Positions 26,912 through 36,057 of a stretch of 64,000 bases of DNA are shown here, in pieces (position 1 is the stretch's first letter; each line of letters starts with the position of its first letter). Below the pieces are notes generated by a model, which did no database searches, was not told where the DNA came from, and saw only the letters and a program-made list of their open reading frames with translations. A program made the position numbers and the translations under genes. Source of the DNA: Acidobacteriota bacterium (GTDB lineage: Bacteria > Acidobacteriota > Terriglobia > UBA7540); assembly GCA_902812465.1 (NCBI GenBank), contig CADDZE010000017.1, forward strand, positions 1 through 64,000, given 5' to 3'.

Positions 26912-29350
26912 TTAGCCCGGAACTGCGGTGCGGTGCTTCCGCGGTTTTTCCGAGGAAGCACCGGCTTGGGCGACCGGAAGGGCAAGGAAGAAGGTGCTGC
27001 CCTTACCCAGCTCGCTTTCCACCCAGATGCGGCCGCCATGCTGGTCCGCGATGCTGCGGCAGATGGCCAAGCCTAGTCCGGTGCCGCCCTTTTCGCGCGA
27101 GTCGGAGGCATCCACCTGCTCGAAGCGGCCGAAGATTTTGTCCAGCTTGTCAGAAGGAATGCCGCGCCCGCGGTCCTCGACCTTGAAAACAACCGCCGAG
27201 TGATCGCGGCTGACGCTGAGCCGAACTGTGCTGCCGGCGGGAGAGAACTTGATCGCGTTACTGAGCAGGTTGGTCAGGGTCTGGATGATGCGGTCCGGAT
27301 CCGCACGCAGGCGAACGTGCCGGGGCTGGACTTTCAGCGTGACGCCTGCTTTCTCGGCCATAGTCTGCATAACATCGGCCGCCTGGGACATCAAATTGGC
27401 CGCGTCGCAATCCTGCATGGACATAAGGATCTTGCCGGCCTCGATGCGCTCTAGGTCCAGGATGTCATTAATCAGGCGGACCAGGCGATCCGTGTTAGTG
27501 ACCGCGATGTCGATCATGCGCTGGCACTTGGGTGGGAGCGCTCCGAGCTTCCCGCTGGCTACCAGTCCCAGCGCCCCGCGAATGGAGGTGAGAGGCGTCC
27601 GGAGCTCGTGGCCGGCCACTGAAATAAACTCGTCTTTCATCCGCTCGATGGCGCGCCGCTCCGTGATATCACGGAAGACGATGACCGCGCCCACGATTTG
27701 GCCCTTTTCGCGCAGCGGTGTGCTGACGTACTCGACAGGAAAGAAGGTGCCATCCCGTCTCCAAAAGATTTCGTCACTCCCCTGCCGGACGCACGCCTCG
27801 CGCATCGCCTGCAAGATGGAGCACCCCCCCACCGCACAAGGTGAACCGTCGGACCAAGAGTGGCGAACCGCTTCGTGAAGCGACCTTCCCACCACTTCCT
27901 GCGGCGACCAGCCTAGCATGCGCGCCGCAGCCGGGTTCACAAACGTCGTAATCCCCTCCAGATTGATGCCGCAGATTCCCTCTCCGGCCGCGTTGAGGAT
28001 CAGCTCGTTCTGGCGGCGCAGTCGCTCGAGCGCTTCCTCTGCCCGTTTGCGCTCGGTGATATCGCGGATCACCGCCGTCATGAGCGTTTCCTCGCCGGAT
28101 CGCATGGGACTGAGGGTGATCTCAACCGGAAATTCGGTTCCGTCCCGGCGGCAGGCAAAAATCTCCATACTGGCGCCGGGGGTCGGACCCGGTAGAAACT
28201 CGCTGCCCCCGCAGCGGAAGACAGCTTGCAGCTCATAGAACTGTTCGGGAACGAGCGCTTCGAAAGGCCGCCCTAACAATTCCTCGCGCCGGTAGCCAAA
28301 GATCTCCTCGGTGCGCCGGTTGACCAGCACGATGCTACCCGAGCCGTTGCAGAGCACCATGGCGTCCGGAGCGGATTCCAGTACGTTGCGGAAGCGCTCC
28401 TCGGCGGCCTCGGTCTGACGCAGCAAGCGCGCCTGCTCGGCTTCGGCGCGCTGACGCTCGGCGATCTCGTTCTTCAGCTCGCGGTTAGCCAGCTCCAGCT
28501 GCCGGGTGCGCTTCGCCACCCGCTGTTCAAGCTGTTCGTTGAGGCGCCGCACTTCCGCCTCGGCCGTTTTCCGGTCGGTAATGTCAAGAATGGTTCCCTC
28601 GATCACCGGGGGTTCGCCGTCGCAGCCCTCGATCAGGCTGGCGCTGCCCAATACCCAAACGGGAGAGCCGTCGGCGCGCTTCAGCTGAACCTCCAGGTTG
28701 GTCAGCGTCTTTTGCTCCTTGAGGGACCTGATCAGCTGGTGAATGGGGCCTGGGTCGGGCGTCACATCCCAGAGGGTGTCCTGCAGGGCTTCGGCGCGCG
28801 AGGCGCGGCCGAAGATGCGGGCGCAAGCCTCGTTCAGGTCGAGCATGCGGCCGTCCAGCGTCATGCGGTAAACGCCTGCCAAGTTGCGTTCGAAGAGCAA
28901 GCGGTAGCGCTCCTCGGAAGCGCGCAGGGCGGCCTCCGCACGCGCCTGCTCGCGGCGCAAGCGGTGCTCCTCGAGCGCTCCGCGCACCGCGACGGTCAAA
29001 CGCTGGAGCTGATCCTTGAGCACATAGTCGTCGGCGCCTCGCTTGATGCACTCCACCGCCGCTGCCTCGCCGATCGTGCCGGTAACCACGATAAAGGGTA
29101 CCTTCTCGCCTAGCTCCTTGACGAACGCCAAGGCGTCCAGCGCCGTCCAGCCCACCAAGTTGAAATCCGACAGAATCACATCGTAGGTCCTCGAACGCGC
29201 AAGCTCCTCAAACCGGTCGCGTTCCGCCACGACATCGCACTCATAGCGGAAGCCGGACGAGGTGAGTTCGCGCCGGATCAGCTGCACGTCATCGTTATCA
29301 TTCTCGATGAGCAGGATGCGAAGCCGGGAAGGCGCTTTGCTGTCTTGCAT
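26912..29350 (-). CDS. Histidine kinase with N-terminal receiver and three PAS domains
   Basis: 812 aa, soluble. REC (about 11-130; ILLIENDNDDVQLIRREL, acceptor Asp in VILSDFNLVGW); PAS (about 145-265; RYRLLFERNLAGVYRMTLDG); a coiled coil (about 265-315); PAS (about 320-440; RFRNVLESAPDAMVLCNGSG); PAS (about 445-565; NAAGEGICGINLEGITTFVN). HisKA follows with H in SVAGHELRTPLTSIRGAL, then HATPase with NLLSNAIKFSP, EDRGRGIPSD and GGTGLGLAICRSIADQHGG. The end matches phytochrome-like kinases. Receiver-first kinases often take phosphate from another kinase and relay it. Its start is 6 nt after the upstream CHASE3 kinase stop. Confidence 0.94.
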   Translation of the reverse strand: MQDSKAPSRLRILLIENDNDDVQLIRRELTSSGFRYECDVVAERDRFEELARSRTYDVILSDFNLVGWTALDALAFVKELGEKVPFIVVTGTIGEAAAVECIKRGADDYVLKDQLQRLTVAVRGALEEHRLRREQARAEAALRASEERYRLLFERNLAGVYRMTLDGRMLDLNEACARIFGRASRAEALQDTLWDVTPDPGPIHQLIRSLKEQKTLTNLEVQLKRADGSPVWVLGSASLIEGCDGEPPVIEGTILDITDRKTAEAEVRRLNEQLEQRVAKRTRQLELANRELKNEIAERQRAEAEQARLLRQTEAAEERFRNVLESAPDAMVLCNGSGSIVLVNRRTEEIFGYRREELLGRPFEALVPEQFYELQAVFRCGGSEFLPGPTPGASMEIFACRRDGTEFPVEITLSPMRSGEETLMTAVIRDITERKRAEEALERLRRQNELILNAAGEGICGINLEGITTFVNPAAARMLGWSPQEVVGRSLHEAVRHSWSDGSPCAVGGCSILQAMREACVRQGSDEIFWRRDGTFFPVEYVSTPLREKGQIVGAVIVFRDITERRAIERMKDEFISVAGHELRTPLTSIRGALGLVASGKLGALPPKCQRMIDIAVTNTDRLVRLINDILDLERIEAGKILMSMQDCDAANLMSQAADVMQTMAEKAGVTLKVQPRHVRLRADPDRIIQTLTNLLSNAIKFSPAGSTVRLSVSRDHSAVVFKVEDRGRGIPSDKLDKIFGRFEQVDASDSREKGGTGLGLAICRSIADQHGGRIWVESELGKGSTFFLALPVAQAGASSEKPRKHRTAVPG

Positions 29351-29356
29351 GATCTC

Positions 29357-32347
29357 TTACCCCAGAAGGGTGAAATAGAACGTAGCCCCCTGGCCGGGCT
29401 GCCCCTCGGCCCACACACGGCCGCCGTGCTTGTGAAGGATGCGCTGCACCGTGGCGAGTCCGATGCCTGTGCCCTCGAAATCCTCAGCGCGGTGCAGCCT
29501 CTGGAAGACCCCAAAGAGCTTGCCCGCATGCTTCATGTCGAAACCCACGCCGTTATCGCGCACGAAGATGACAGGCCCCCTATTTTGGGTGACCTGGCCA
29601 ATTTCGATCACCGCAGGCTCACGCGGGCGCGTGTACTTCAAGGCGTTGGAGAGCAGGTTGGTAAAGACCTGCTGCATGAGCCCGGCGTCACACTCGACCT
29701 GCGGCAGAGGTCCAATCTTCCACTCAACGCGCCGGCCCTCGGCTTCCGGCTTCACTTCTTCGAGCGCCAGTCGTACCACGTCGTTCAGGTCGGTCGGCTG
29801 GACGGCAAGCTCGCGGCGGCCTAGACGCGACAGCTCGAGCAAGTCATCCACGAGTCGCGCCATGCGCTGTGCGCCGTGCCGGATGCGTTCGAGGTGGGCG
29901 AGCGCCTCTGGCTCGAGCTGCGCCGCATAGTCCTCCATCAGAATCCGACTGAAGCCGCTAATGTGGCGGATAGGCGCCCGAAGGTCGTGCGATACCGAGT
30001 AGGTGAATGCCTCAAGCTCCTGGTTGATAATCTGGAGCTCCTTGGTGCGCTCCTCCACTCGCCGTTCGAGTTCTTCGTTGAAACGCCGTATCTCGTCCTC
30101 AGCGCGCTTGCGGTCAGTGATATCCGTCGAAATGCCGCCCACCGCGTAGATCCTTCCCGCCCGGTCGCGGAGGGGAAACTTGACCGAAATATAGGTGTGC
30201 ACGCCGTCTGCTTGAAGGGCCGTCTCTTCGAAGTGCAGGGGCTGGCCGGCCTCAATCACCTGCCGGTCGTTGGCCTTGTAGCGGTCCGCAATCTCCCGCC
30301 GGAAGAGATCGTAGTCGGTTTTCCCAACGGCGCGGCCGGCCTCGAACCCAAATACTTCGGCCAAGCGGCGATTGGTACGCAAGTACCGGCCCTCGAGGTC
30401 CTTCAGGTAGATGAGGGCCGTAGAGTTGTCGAGGAACTCCTGCAGCTGAGCTTCGCTCTCCCGCAGTTCTCGCTCAGCCAGCTTGCGTTCGGTAATGTCG
30501 GCACAGGCGCCCACCATCCGCACCGGTTCGCCGTCTTCGTCGTGCAACACCGTGCCGCGCGCTGCGATCCAGCGGATGCCACCGTCTGGCCGGAGAATAC
30601 GGAACTCCGCCTGGTAGTCCTGGCCGGTTTTCACCGCCTCCCACATGGCCTGCTCAGCTTGTTGACGGTCGTCCGGATGGCGCGTGCGCATCCAGTCCTC
30701 GAAGCGGCCGCTAAAGACGCCTGGCGAAAACCCATAGAGGCGCTCCGTTTCCGGGTCCCACAACACCTCGCCCGAGGGGATGTGCCAGTCCCAAACACCG
30801 ATCTTGCCGGCTCTTTGCGCCAGTTGGAGGCGCTCACGGTAGCGGCACAGTTCTTCTTCCCGCTGGCGGCGCTCGGTAATATCGCGCGTGACCGAAACCG
30901 AGCCAATCACCCCACCTCCAGCATCCTTGATAGGCGAGATGACCACGGAAACCTGAATGCCGCGCCCGTCCTTCCTGACGCGGGTGGTCTCGAGGTGGAC
31001 GCTCTCTCCCCGCCGCAGTCTTTCGCGGGTCTGCTCTCTCTGCTCGGCCAGCTCGGGCGGGACGAGGATCCCAGCGGGCTGGCCGACCGCCTCTTCCGCG
31101 GTGTAGCCGTAGATCCGCTCGGCGCCGGGATTCCAGCTCAGGATGGTGCCCTGGGCGTCGACTCCAATAATGGCGTCGTCTGTGGATTGCACCATCGACG
31201 CAAACAGGGCGTTCTGTTCGGCCTGGGCCTGCTTCTGGCGGGTAACGTCCCGGCCGACGGCGTAGATGCACCCCGAACCCGGCTGCGCGACCGCGGACCA
31301 AGCCGTCCACCTGTAGCGGCCGCCTTGGGAAAGCAGACGCACCTCGAAACACTCCGCGCGGCCTCCTCGCCGCAGCGCAGCGAGCTGCTGCCGGCAGGCC
31401 TCGCGATCGTCGGGATGCACAAAGTCGGTGAGAGGCCGGGAGCGCAGCTCCTGATGGGTGAAGCCCATCACCTGCTGGAACGAAGAGCTAACGCGCTGCA
31501 GCCGGCCTTCCATATCGCTCACCACGAAGAAATCCTGAGCCAGGGTGAAGAAGCTTGAGAGCTCAACGTTTGCCCGCCAGCGCGCCTGCGCGTCGCGGTA
31601 GGCCATCCATCCGGCCAGCCCCACCAAGCTGATTCCCACGGCGATGCCAAGACCCACCAGGGGGATCATGGCGCGCGCGCTCGTCTCTGCCCCATCCTGC
31701 CTCTGCCGGACGAGTTCCTGTTCCTCGCCCTCCATACCCACAATCAGGCCTCGCACCCGCCGAGTGGCGTCGGAGGCGTGCTCGGCTTCCATCCAGCGCG
31801 CGGCCGCCTCCGGACCCCGGCTGCCGCCTGGCTCCAAGGGCTGATCGAGCATCTTCGCCTCCTGCTCTAGAAGAGGCTCTAACACGTTGATGTGGTCGAG
31901 CCGGGTGGGGCTGGTGGCGCTGAGCGCCCGCAAGTGAGCCGTCGCCTGCCTGATTCGCAGAGCCGCCTGGCGATAGAGGCTGACGTAAGTTTGGTCGCCC
32001 GTGAGAATGTAGCCGCGCACGTCGGCTTCGGCGTCCGCCAGGGCCGCGCGCAACCCTTCGAGTTCCGCCAGAATCTCCTCGCTGCGCCGCGCTTCGGGGC
32101 TCGCGTTGGTGAGGCGGAGAAGGGCAAAAAACTGGACGAGGCCGGCGAGCGCCATGAGCAGGATCGAAACCACCATAACGATGACCGAAGGTCTCAGCCA
32201 AGCTCGTTCCCGCGCAGGAGCGGCAGTCCGTCCCGGGCTTCCGGACGATGCTCCCACCCGATCGGGCGCCACCCTTTCGTCACCGAACGCTCCCATCCTG
32301 GTCTGACTGACCCTTTGCCTAGCGCTCAGTCCCCCGTTTCTCTTCAT
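29357..32347 (-). CDS. CHASE3/multi-PAS sensor histidine kinase
   Basis: 996 aa. TM1 (about 52-74, [20 protein letters not shown]) and TM2 (about 228-250, [20 protein letters not shown]) flank a helical CHASE3 sensor ([20 protein letters not shown] is diagnostic). Four PAS/PAC units follow (about 265-760; [80 protein letters not shown]). HisKA has [16 protein letters not shown], and HATPase has [17 protein letters not shown] and [13 protein letters not shown], as in phytochrome-type kinases. The first ATG (32347) overlaps the upstream regulator's end by 29 nt; ATG at 32294-32296 ([11 protein letters not shown]) would avoid this. The ligand of the CHASE3 domain is unknown. Confidence 0.94.
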   Translation of the reverse strand: MKRNGGLSARQRVSQTRMGAFGDERVAPDRVGASSGSPGRTAAPARERAWLRPSVIVMVVSILLMALAGLVQFFALLRLTNASPEARRSEEILAELEGLRAALADAEADVRGYILTGDQTYVSLYRQAALRIRQATAHLRALSATSPTRLDHINVLEPLLEQEAKMLDQPLEPGGSRGPEAAARWMEAEHASDATRRVRGLIVGMEGEEQELVRQRQDGAETSARAMIPLVGLGIAVGISLVGLAGWMAYRDAQARWRANVELSSFFTLAQDFFVVSDMEGRLQRVSSSFQQVMGFTHQELRSRPLTDFVHPDDREACRQQLAALRRGGRAECFEVRLLSQGGRYRWTAWSAVAQPGSGCIYAVGRDVTRQKQAQAEQNALFASMVQSTDDAIIGVDAQGTILSWNPGAERIYGYTAEEAVGQPAGILVPPELAEQREQTRERLRRGESVHLETTRVRKDGRGIQVSVVISPIKDAGGGVIGSVSVTRDITERRQREEELCRYRERLQLAQRAGKIGVWDWHIPSGEVLWDPETERLYGFSPGVFSGRFEDWMRTRHPDDRQQAEQAMWEAVKTGQDYQAEFRILRPDGGIRWIAARGTVLHDEDGEPVRMVGACADITERKLAERELRESEAQLQEFLDNSTALIYLKDLEGRYLRTNRRLAEVFGFEAGRAVGKTDYDLFRREIADRYKANDRQVIEAGQPLHFEETALQADGVHTYISVKFPLRDRAGRIYAVGGISTDITDRKRAEDEIRRFNEELERRVEERTKELQIINQELEAFTYSVSHDLRAPIRHISGFSRILMEDYAAQLEPEALAHLERIRHGAQRMARLVDDLLELSRLGRRELAVQPTDLNDVVRLALEEVKPEAEGRRVEWKIGPLPQVECDAGLMQQVFTNLLSNALKYTRPREPAVIEIGQVTQNRGPVIFVRDNGVGFDMKHAGKLFGVFQRLHRAEDFEGTGIGLATVQRILHKHGGRVWAEGQPGQGATFYFTLLG

Positions 32348-32777
32348 AGCCGGGCAACTTCACCATCGACAGCCAGAAGGTTTCGATTGCCTGTACGACG
32401 TTTAGAAAGCGGTCGAAGTCGACTGGCTTGTTGAGGTAGCAATTGGCATGCAACCGGTAAGCGCACGCCAGATCCTCCTCCGCCTCAGAGGTCGTCAGAA
32501 CCACGACCGGAATTTGCCGCAGGTCAGCATCCGCTTTGATCTCCGCCAGCACCTCGCGCCCGTCTTTGCGCGGCAGGTTGAGATCCAACAAAATGAGATC
32601 GGGCCGTGGCGCATGGGCGTAAGGGCCGCGGCGGTAAAGAAAGTCGGTCGCCTCGACCCCGTCGCGCGTCACGCTGAGGTGGTTCACCACCTTCGAATCG
32701 CGCAACGCCTCCCTTGTCAGGCGCACGTCGCCTTCGTTGTCCTCCACCAGGAGAATTTCCGCTGGCCTAACGCGCAT
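32319..32777 (-). CDS. Rcp1-like single-domain response regulator
   Basis: 152 aa. ATG 32775-32777 is chosen because GGGAGG sits six bases upstream; the longer frame from 32825 lacks one. One receiver domain: [18 protein letters not shown], the Rcp1-type insertion [20 protein letters not shown], acceptor D65 in [19 protein letters not shown], and NKPVDFDRF. Such proteins serve phytochrome-like and ethylene-receptor-like kinases in cyanobacteria. It starts 69 nt after the ethylene-receptor-like kinase gene, so that kinase is the obvious donor (inference). Confidence 0.93.
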   Translation of the reverse strand: MRVRPAEILLVEDNEGDVRLTREALRDSKVVNHLSVTRDGVEATDFLYRRGPYAHAPRPDLILLDLNLPRKDGREVLAEIKADADLRQIPVVVLTTSEAEEDLACAYRLHANCYLNKPVDFDRFLNVVQAIETFWLSMVKLPGYEEKRGTER

Positions 32778-32846
32778 GCCGGCCTCCCTTGTCACCGCGG
32801 CGATCGAAGCCTCTCCCCCGGGCAACCGCCGGCTGGCTTCGCCTCA

Positions 32847-34013
32847 TCAAGCCCCGCTGCCAACCCTGGCTTCCGCCAGACGCACCGGCGACCCAGACTT
32901 GTCCCTGTCCTCCGCGGGCGCGGGCAGGGTGAAGTAGAACGTTGAACCTCTTCCGGGTTCGGACTCTAGCCAAATGGCTCCCCGGTGCTGCTCGATGATC
33001 TTTCGACAGATGGCCAGCCCCATTCCGGTGCCAGGATACTTTTCGCCCGTGTGCAGCCGCTGGAACATTAGAAAGACCCGCTCCGCATACTCGGGGTCAA
33101 TGCCGACGCCGTTGTCGCGCACCGAAAGGAGCCACATCGATCCTTGATGCCTCGCCGAAACGTGAACGCGCGGCGGCGCCTGGTTGCGATACTTGAGGGC
33201 GTTAGCCATCAAGTTCTGGAAGACCTGCGCCAGCTGGGCCCTGTCAGCCAGGACGACAGGCAGCGGATCGTGTGTGATTTCCGCCCCCGTCTCTCTAACC
33301 AAGGTGTGCAGGTCGGCCAGGGCGAGAGCCAGTGCCTCCTCGCAGCTGGCCGGTCCTTTGCCCTTTGGGTTGGCATCGAGCCGCGAATAAGCGAGCAGAT
33401 CAGCGATGAGGGCCTGCATGCGCTTGGCTCCCGCCACCGCGTAATCAATGAACTCATCCGCATCGCAGTCGAGCTGGCCTCGGTAGCGGCGCGCCAGAAG
33501 CTGCGTATAGCTGGCGACGGCGCGTAAGGGCTCCTGCAAGTCGTGCGAAGCGGCGTAGGCGAAGCGCTGCAGTTCAGCGTTGGAGCGCTGGAGCTCTTCG
33601 GTGCGGCGCGCTAGCCGCTCATTGGCGACGCGCAGCTGCTCCGGGCTCGGAATCGCCAGGGCCCGTGGTACCAGCGGCACCAGCTGAATGGCTGTCGCCA
33701 CCGAGGCCAGAGCGGTCACGAGTTTCACCACCCCCGCCAGGCGATACGTCCCGTGCCACACCGTCCAGACTTCCACCAGGTGGGTCAGCCCGCAGCCGAG
33801 AATGAACACCGCGAACATGACCAAGGTCCAGGTCAAGGGCAGGTCCTTGCGGCGCCTCACAAAGTAGGCCAAGGTGCAGGAGATGGATAGGTAAGCCAGA
33901 AAGATCAACGCATCGGAGGAAACGTCGAGCCAGACAATCTGCGGATTGCAGAAATAACACATTCCGTGCAACACGAAGTCCGCGTCGAACAGTTTCATCA
34001 GAAAGTCGCGCAT
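32847..34013 (-). CDS. Ethylene-receptor-like (ETR1 N-terminal domain) histidine kinase
   Basis: 388 aa. The N-terminal region has three TM helices (about 33-51, 61-80, 93-115). They align without gaps (offset nine) to the ethylene-binding domain of plant ETR1. SDALIFLAYLSI matches ETR1 SDFFIAIAYFSI, so D34, Y41 and I44 match D25, Y32 and I35. FILGCGLTHLVEVW matches FIVLCGATHLINLW, so C74 and H78 match the copper ligands C65 and H69, and I71 matches I62. ETR1 P36 is Ser45 here. A coiled linker (about 125-150) replaces the GAF domain of ETR1. HisKA follows with H157 in AASHDLQEPLRAVASYTQLL, then HATPase (NLMANALKY, DNGVGIDPEY, GTGMGLAICRKIIEQH). It could sense ethylene through Cu(I), or copper itself (inference). 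Consensus-like promoter and three upstream repeats. Confidence 0.9.
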   Translation of the reverse strand: MRDFLMKLFDADFVLHGMCYFCNPQIVWLDVSSDALIFLAYLSISCTLAYFVRRRKDLPLTWTLVMFAVFILGCGLTHLVEVWTVWHGTYRLAGVVKLVTALASVATAIQLVPLVPRALAIPSPEQLRVANERLARRTEELQRSNAELQRFAYAASHDLQEPLRAVASYTQLLARRYRGQLDCDADEFIDYAVAGAKRMQALIADLLAYSRLDANPKGKGPASCEEALALALADLHTLVRETGAEITHDPLPVVLADRAQLAQVFQNLMANALKYRNQAPPRVHVSARHQGSMWLLSVRDNGVGIDPEYAERVFLMFQRLHTGEKYPGTGMGLAICRKIIEQHRGAIWLESEPGRGSTFYFTLPAPAEDRDKSGSPVRLAEARVGSGA

Positions 34014-34085
34014 GACAGCCTCGGGCGGGCGAAGGGATTCAAGGGCAGGCCGAACCTGTGCGCCGCGGAGCTCAACCCCAGTGTT

Positions 34086-34114
34086 ATTCTACGAGTAAAT
34101 AAAGCATAAGTCAA
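34086..34114 (-). promoter_or_regulatory. Sigma-70-type promoter of the ethylene-receptor-like operon
   Basis: On the minus strand, TTGACT (34109-34114), a 17-base spacer, and TAGAAT (34086-34091): 5/6 at both boxes with ideal spacing. The start would be near 34079, giving a leader of about 65 bases. This is the best-looking promoter in the window. Confidence 0.75.
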
Positions 34115-34154
34115 GTAACTCTCAAGTGATAGACCTGGGAAGGGCCTCCAACCG

Positions 34155-34210
34155 CATACGACTCTGACAATCCATACGCCATCAGACTTTCCATACAATG
34201 GCAGACTTCC
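34155..34210. repeat. Three imperfect 18-19 bp tandem repeats upstream of the kinase promoter
   Basis: Units: CATACGACTCTGACAATC (34155-34172), CATACGCCATCAGACTTTC (34173-34191), CATACAATGGCAGACTTCC (34192-34210). Each keeps CATAC at the start and a (C)TGAC/CAGAC core near the end, with a period near two helical turns. They lie 40-95 bases upstream of the kinase -35 box, where activator sites usually lie. On the other side is dinB. Confidence 0.6.
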
Positions 34211-34310
34211 CCGTCTCGGCCGTGCCCATCCTTGCTCGGCCCCTGGTGAACCGCGCTCGCGCTTTCCCTTGCCACACCCGGGGCCACCGAAGTTGCCCGC
34301 CCCCAGCCGC

Positions 34311-34316
34311 TATAAT
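34311..34316 (+). promoter_or_regulatory. Consensus -10 box of a probable leaderless dinB transcript
   Basis: A perfect TATAAT ends six bases before the dinB ATG, so transcription would begin at or next to the start codon. No good -35 at 16-18 bases is visible, and no LexA-type box was recognised. Confidence 0.55.
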
Positions 34317-34322
34317 GGGCCT

Positions 34323-35519
34323 ATGCCCGCGGCCACCGACCGGCGCCTGCGCCAGATCCTCCACGTTGACATGGACGCCTTCTACGTCTCGGTGGAGGAG
34401 CTCGAGAACCCCTCATTGCGCGGAAAACCAGTCATCGTAGGGGCGGACCCGAACGGGCGCGGTGTGGTGACCTCCGCCAGCTACGAGGCGCGGCAATTCG
34501 GCGTTCACTCGGCGCAACCCATCAGCGTGGCCCGCAAGCGCTGCCCCCACGCCATCTTTCTGCGCGGGGACTATTCCAAGTATCGCGAATACTCTCGCCG
34601 CCTTCGCCGAATCTTCGACGAGTTCACGCCCGTGGTGGAGGCCGTCTCCGTGGACGAAGCCTACCTGGACCTCACCGGCTGCGAGCGCCTGCACGGCTCC
34701 GCCCTTCAAGCTGCGGACTGCCTGCTCCGCACCGTGGAAGAGCGCACCGGGCTGAACTGCTCCGCGGGCCTCTCCACGTCACGCGTGGTTGCGAAGATCG
34801 CCTCCGACTTGGCCAAACCCCATGGCCTGCTCTACGTCTTCCCAGGCTGCGAGCCTGCCTTTTTGGCCCCGCTACCCGTCCGCCGCATCCCCGGCGTCGG
34901 TAAGATGGCCGAGGCGCGGTTGCGATCCCTGGGACTCAGCCGAATCCAAGACGTTCAACGATGGGGTCCCGGAGCAATGGAGAACCGCCTGGGCAAGTTC
35001 GGAGAATGGCTCCACACCAAGTCCTTGGGGCAGGATATCGAAGCCTATGCTTACACCGACCAGCCCAAGTCCCTAAGCCACGAGACGACGTTTGACCGGG
35101 ATACGAACGACATCGGGAAACTAGCCGCGACACTTTCCGAACTGGCCCAGCAGGTCGGATACCGGCTGCGGGAGCACGGCCTATTCGCGCGCACAATCAG
35201 CCTGAAGATCCGGTTCGCCCCGTTTCGTACCGTAACGCGCAGCCTCACCCTCGGAGAGCCTACTCACCATGACTCTTTGATCTTCTCCGCCGTTCTCTCA
35301 CTCTTCCGCGGGGTCTTTCAGCCCCGACTCTGGGTGCGGCTGATCGGCGTGCGGGCCTCGAATCTGACAAGCTCAGGCTTCCAGCGAAACCTGCTTGACG
35401 CTCCCCAGCGAGTGAAGCTGGAACGCGCGCTTACGGCCGCCGACGGGATCCGTCGTCGCTTTGGATTTGACGCGGTACGCCTGGCCCGAGCCCTGGGGGA
35501 TGGAAGCAGGCATCCGTAG
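34323..35519 (+). CDS. dinB: DNA polymerase IV (Y-family translesion polymerase)
   Basis: 398 aa from the ATG at 34323 (an upstream frame start adds unlikely residues). Catalytic metal motifs are intact: VDMDAFYVSVEELENPSLRG at the N-terminus (D16) and SVDEAYLDLTGC for the second acidic pair. Also VGADPNGRGVVTSASYEAR, the YSRRLRRIF fingers, the helix-hairpin-helix RIPGVGKMAEARLRSLGL, and a little-finger domain (LSHETTFDRDTNDIGKL onward). The family's usual C-terminal beta-clamp peptide (QLxLF-like) is not obvious. It copies damaged templates with low fidelity. The gene is divergent from the ethylene-receptor-like operon; the mRNA may lack a leader. Confidence 0.96.
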   Translation: MPAATDRRLRQILHVDMDAFYVSVEELENPSLRGKPVIVGADPNGRGVVTSASYEARQFGVHSAQPISVARKRCPHAIFLRGDYSKYREYSRRLRRIFDEFTPVVEAVSVDEAYLDLTGCERLHGSALQAADCLLRTVEERTGLNCSAGLSTSRVVAKIASDLAKPHGLLYVFPGCEPAFLAPLPVRRIPGVGKMAEARLRSLGLSRIQDVQRWGPGAMENRLGKFGEWLHTKSLGQDIEAYAYTDQPKSLSHETTFDRDTNDIGKLAATLSELAQQVGYRLREHGLFARTISLKIRFAPFRTVTRSLTLGEPTHHDSLIFSAVLSLFRGVFQPRLWVRLIGVRASNLTSSGFQRNLLDAPQRVKLERALTAADGIRRRFGFDAVRLARALGDGSRHP

Positions 35520-35715
35520 GGCTCCCCCTGGCTAGCCAGCCGAAATTACGGGACCGGGCCGAGGGCACCGCCCTGGCGCGGTTCCGCACCTCTTCCGCAA
35601 CCCGATCCCAAGGATTGCATTGTGAACAAGCCAGAAGTGCGTCTGCGACGTGCAGATTGTCGACAAGGTGGGCATCGTACTTGCGCCCGCAGCGGGTGCG
35701 TTGCGCAGAAGTGAT

Positions 35716-35754
35716 TTTGACCAAACGAAGCGGATATGTAATTGAAAATAAAGG
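35716..35754. repeat. Interspersed repeat motif, copy 2
   Basis: Second copy of the motif described at 16098-16135, reading CCAAACGAAGCGGATATGTA in its centre. Intergenic, same orientation. Confidence 0.5.
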
Positions 35755-35871
35755 ATCGGTCTTTTTGGATGATGCGAAGAGTGCCTGAAAAGAGAGCTGG
35801 CTGGCTTCCGCGCAACTAGCGCCTGGACCTAACCCAGCCAACGGAAACGAGTTCAAGGGTTTACAAAACTC

Positions 35872-35886
35872 GGTAGAGCATCTACC
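35872..35886. promoter_or_regulatory. Inverted repeat, possible operator
   Basis: GGTAGA-gca-TCTACC is a perfect 6-3-6 inverted repeat, and a related AAGTAGAGC follows at about 35892-35900. It lies about 170 bases upstream of the PDZ kinase start. Could be a dimeric regulator's site. The start resembles a tRNA D-arm, but no tRNA can be built. Confidence 0.4.
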
Positions 35887-36057
35887 AAATTAAGTAGAGC
35901 TTCGGTCGTCGTCGCCTACGGTGGTCGACATGATATTGCAAATACAAGGGTTCATTGACTTCACGAAGCCATAGGGCTGGAAGTATACTTGCTATACAAC
36001 AGAACTGTAGCGGCCAGCTCTTCAACAAGGGTCTGGGGGAAACCAGCTCCAGCTCGT

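Larger units (their letters stand above)
35520..36057. other. Intergenic region between dinB and the PDZ kinase
   Basis: About 540 bases, lower in GC than its surroundings from 35.7 to 36.0 kb. Contains repeat copy 2 (35716-35754), the inverted repeat at 35872-35886, and TTGACT (35955-35960) with TATACT (35984-35989), which are 23 bases apart and so do not make a normal promoter pair. A minus-strand 141-codon frame here looks non-coding. Confidence 0.4.

Noticed and set aside
34269-34322. Longer dinB start giving 18 extra residues
   Set aside because: The extra residues are Pro-rich and unlike the family. The -10 box at 34311 would lie inside such a reading frame, and the ATG at 34323 fits the conserved N-terminus.
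35431-35856. 141-codon minus-strand ORF overlapping the dinB end
   Set aside because: Overlaps dinB antisense, has no SD, and shows mixed non-coding-like composition. It contains repeat copy 2.
35862-35910. tRNA gene or fragment (CTCGGTAGAGCATCT resembles a D-arm)
   Set aside because: No anticodon arm, no TTCGA-type T-loop and no acceptor stem could be paired around it.
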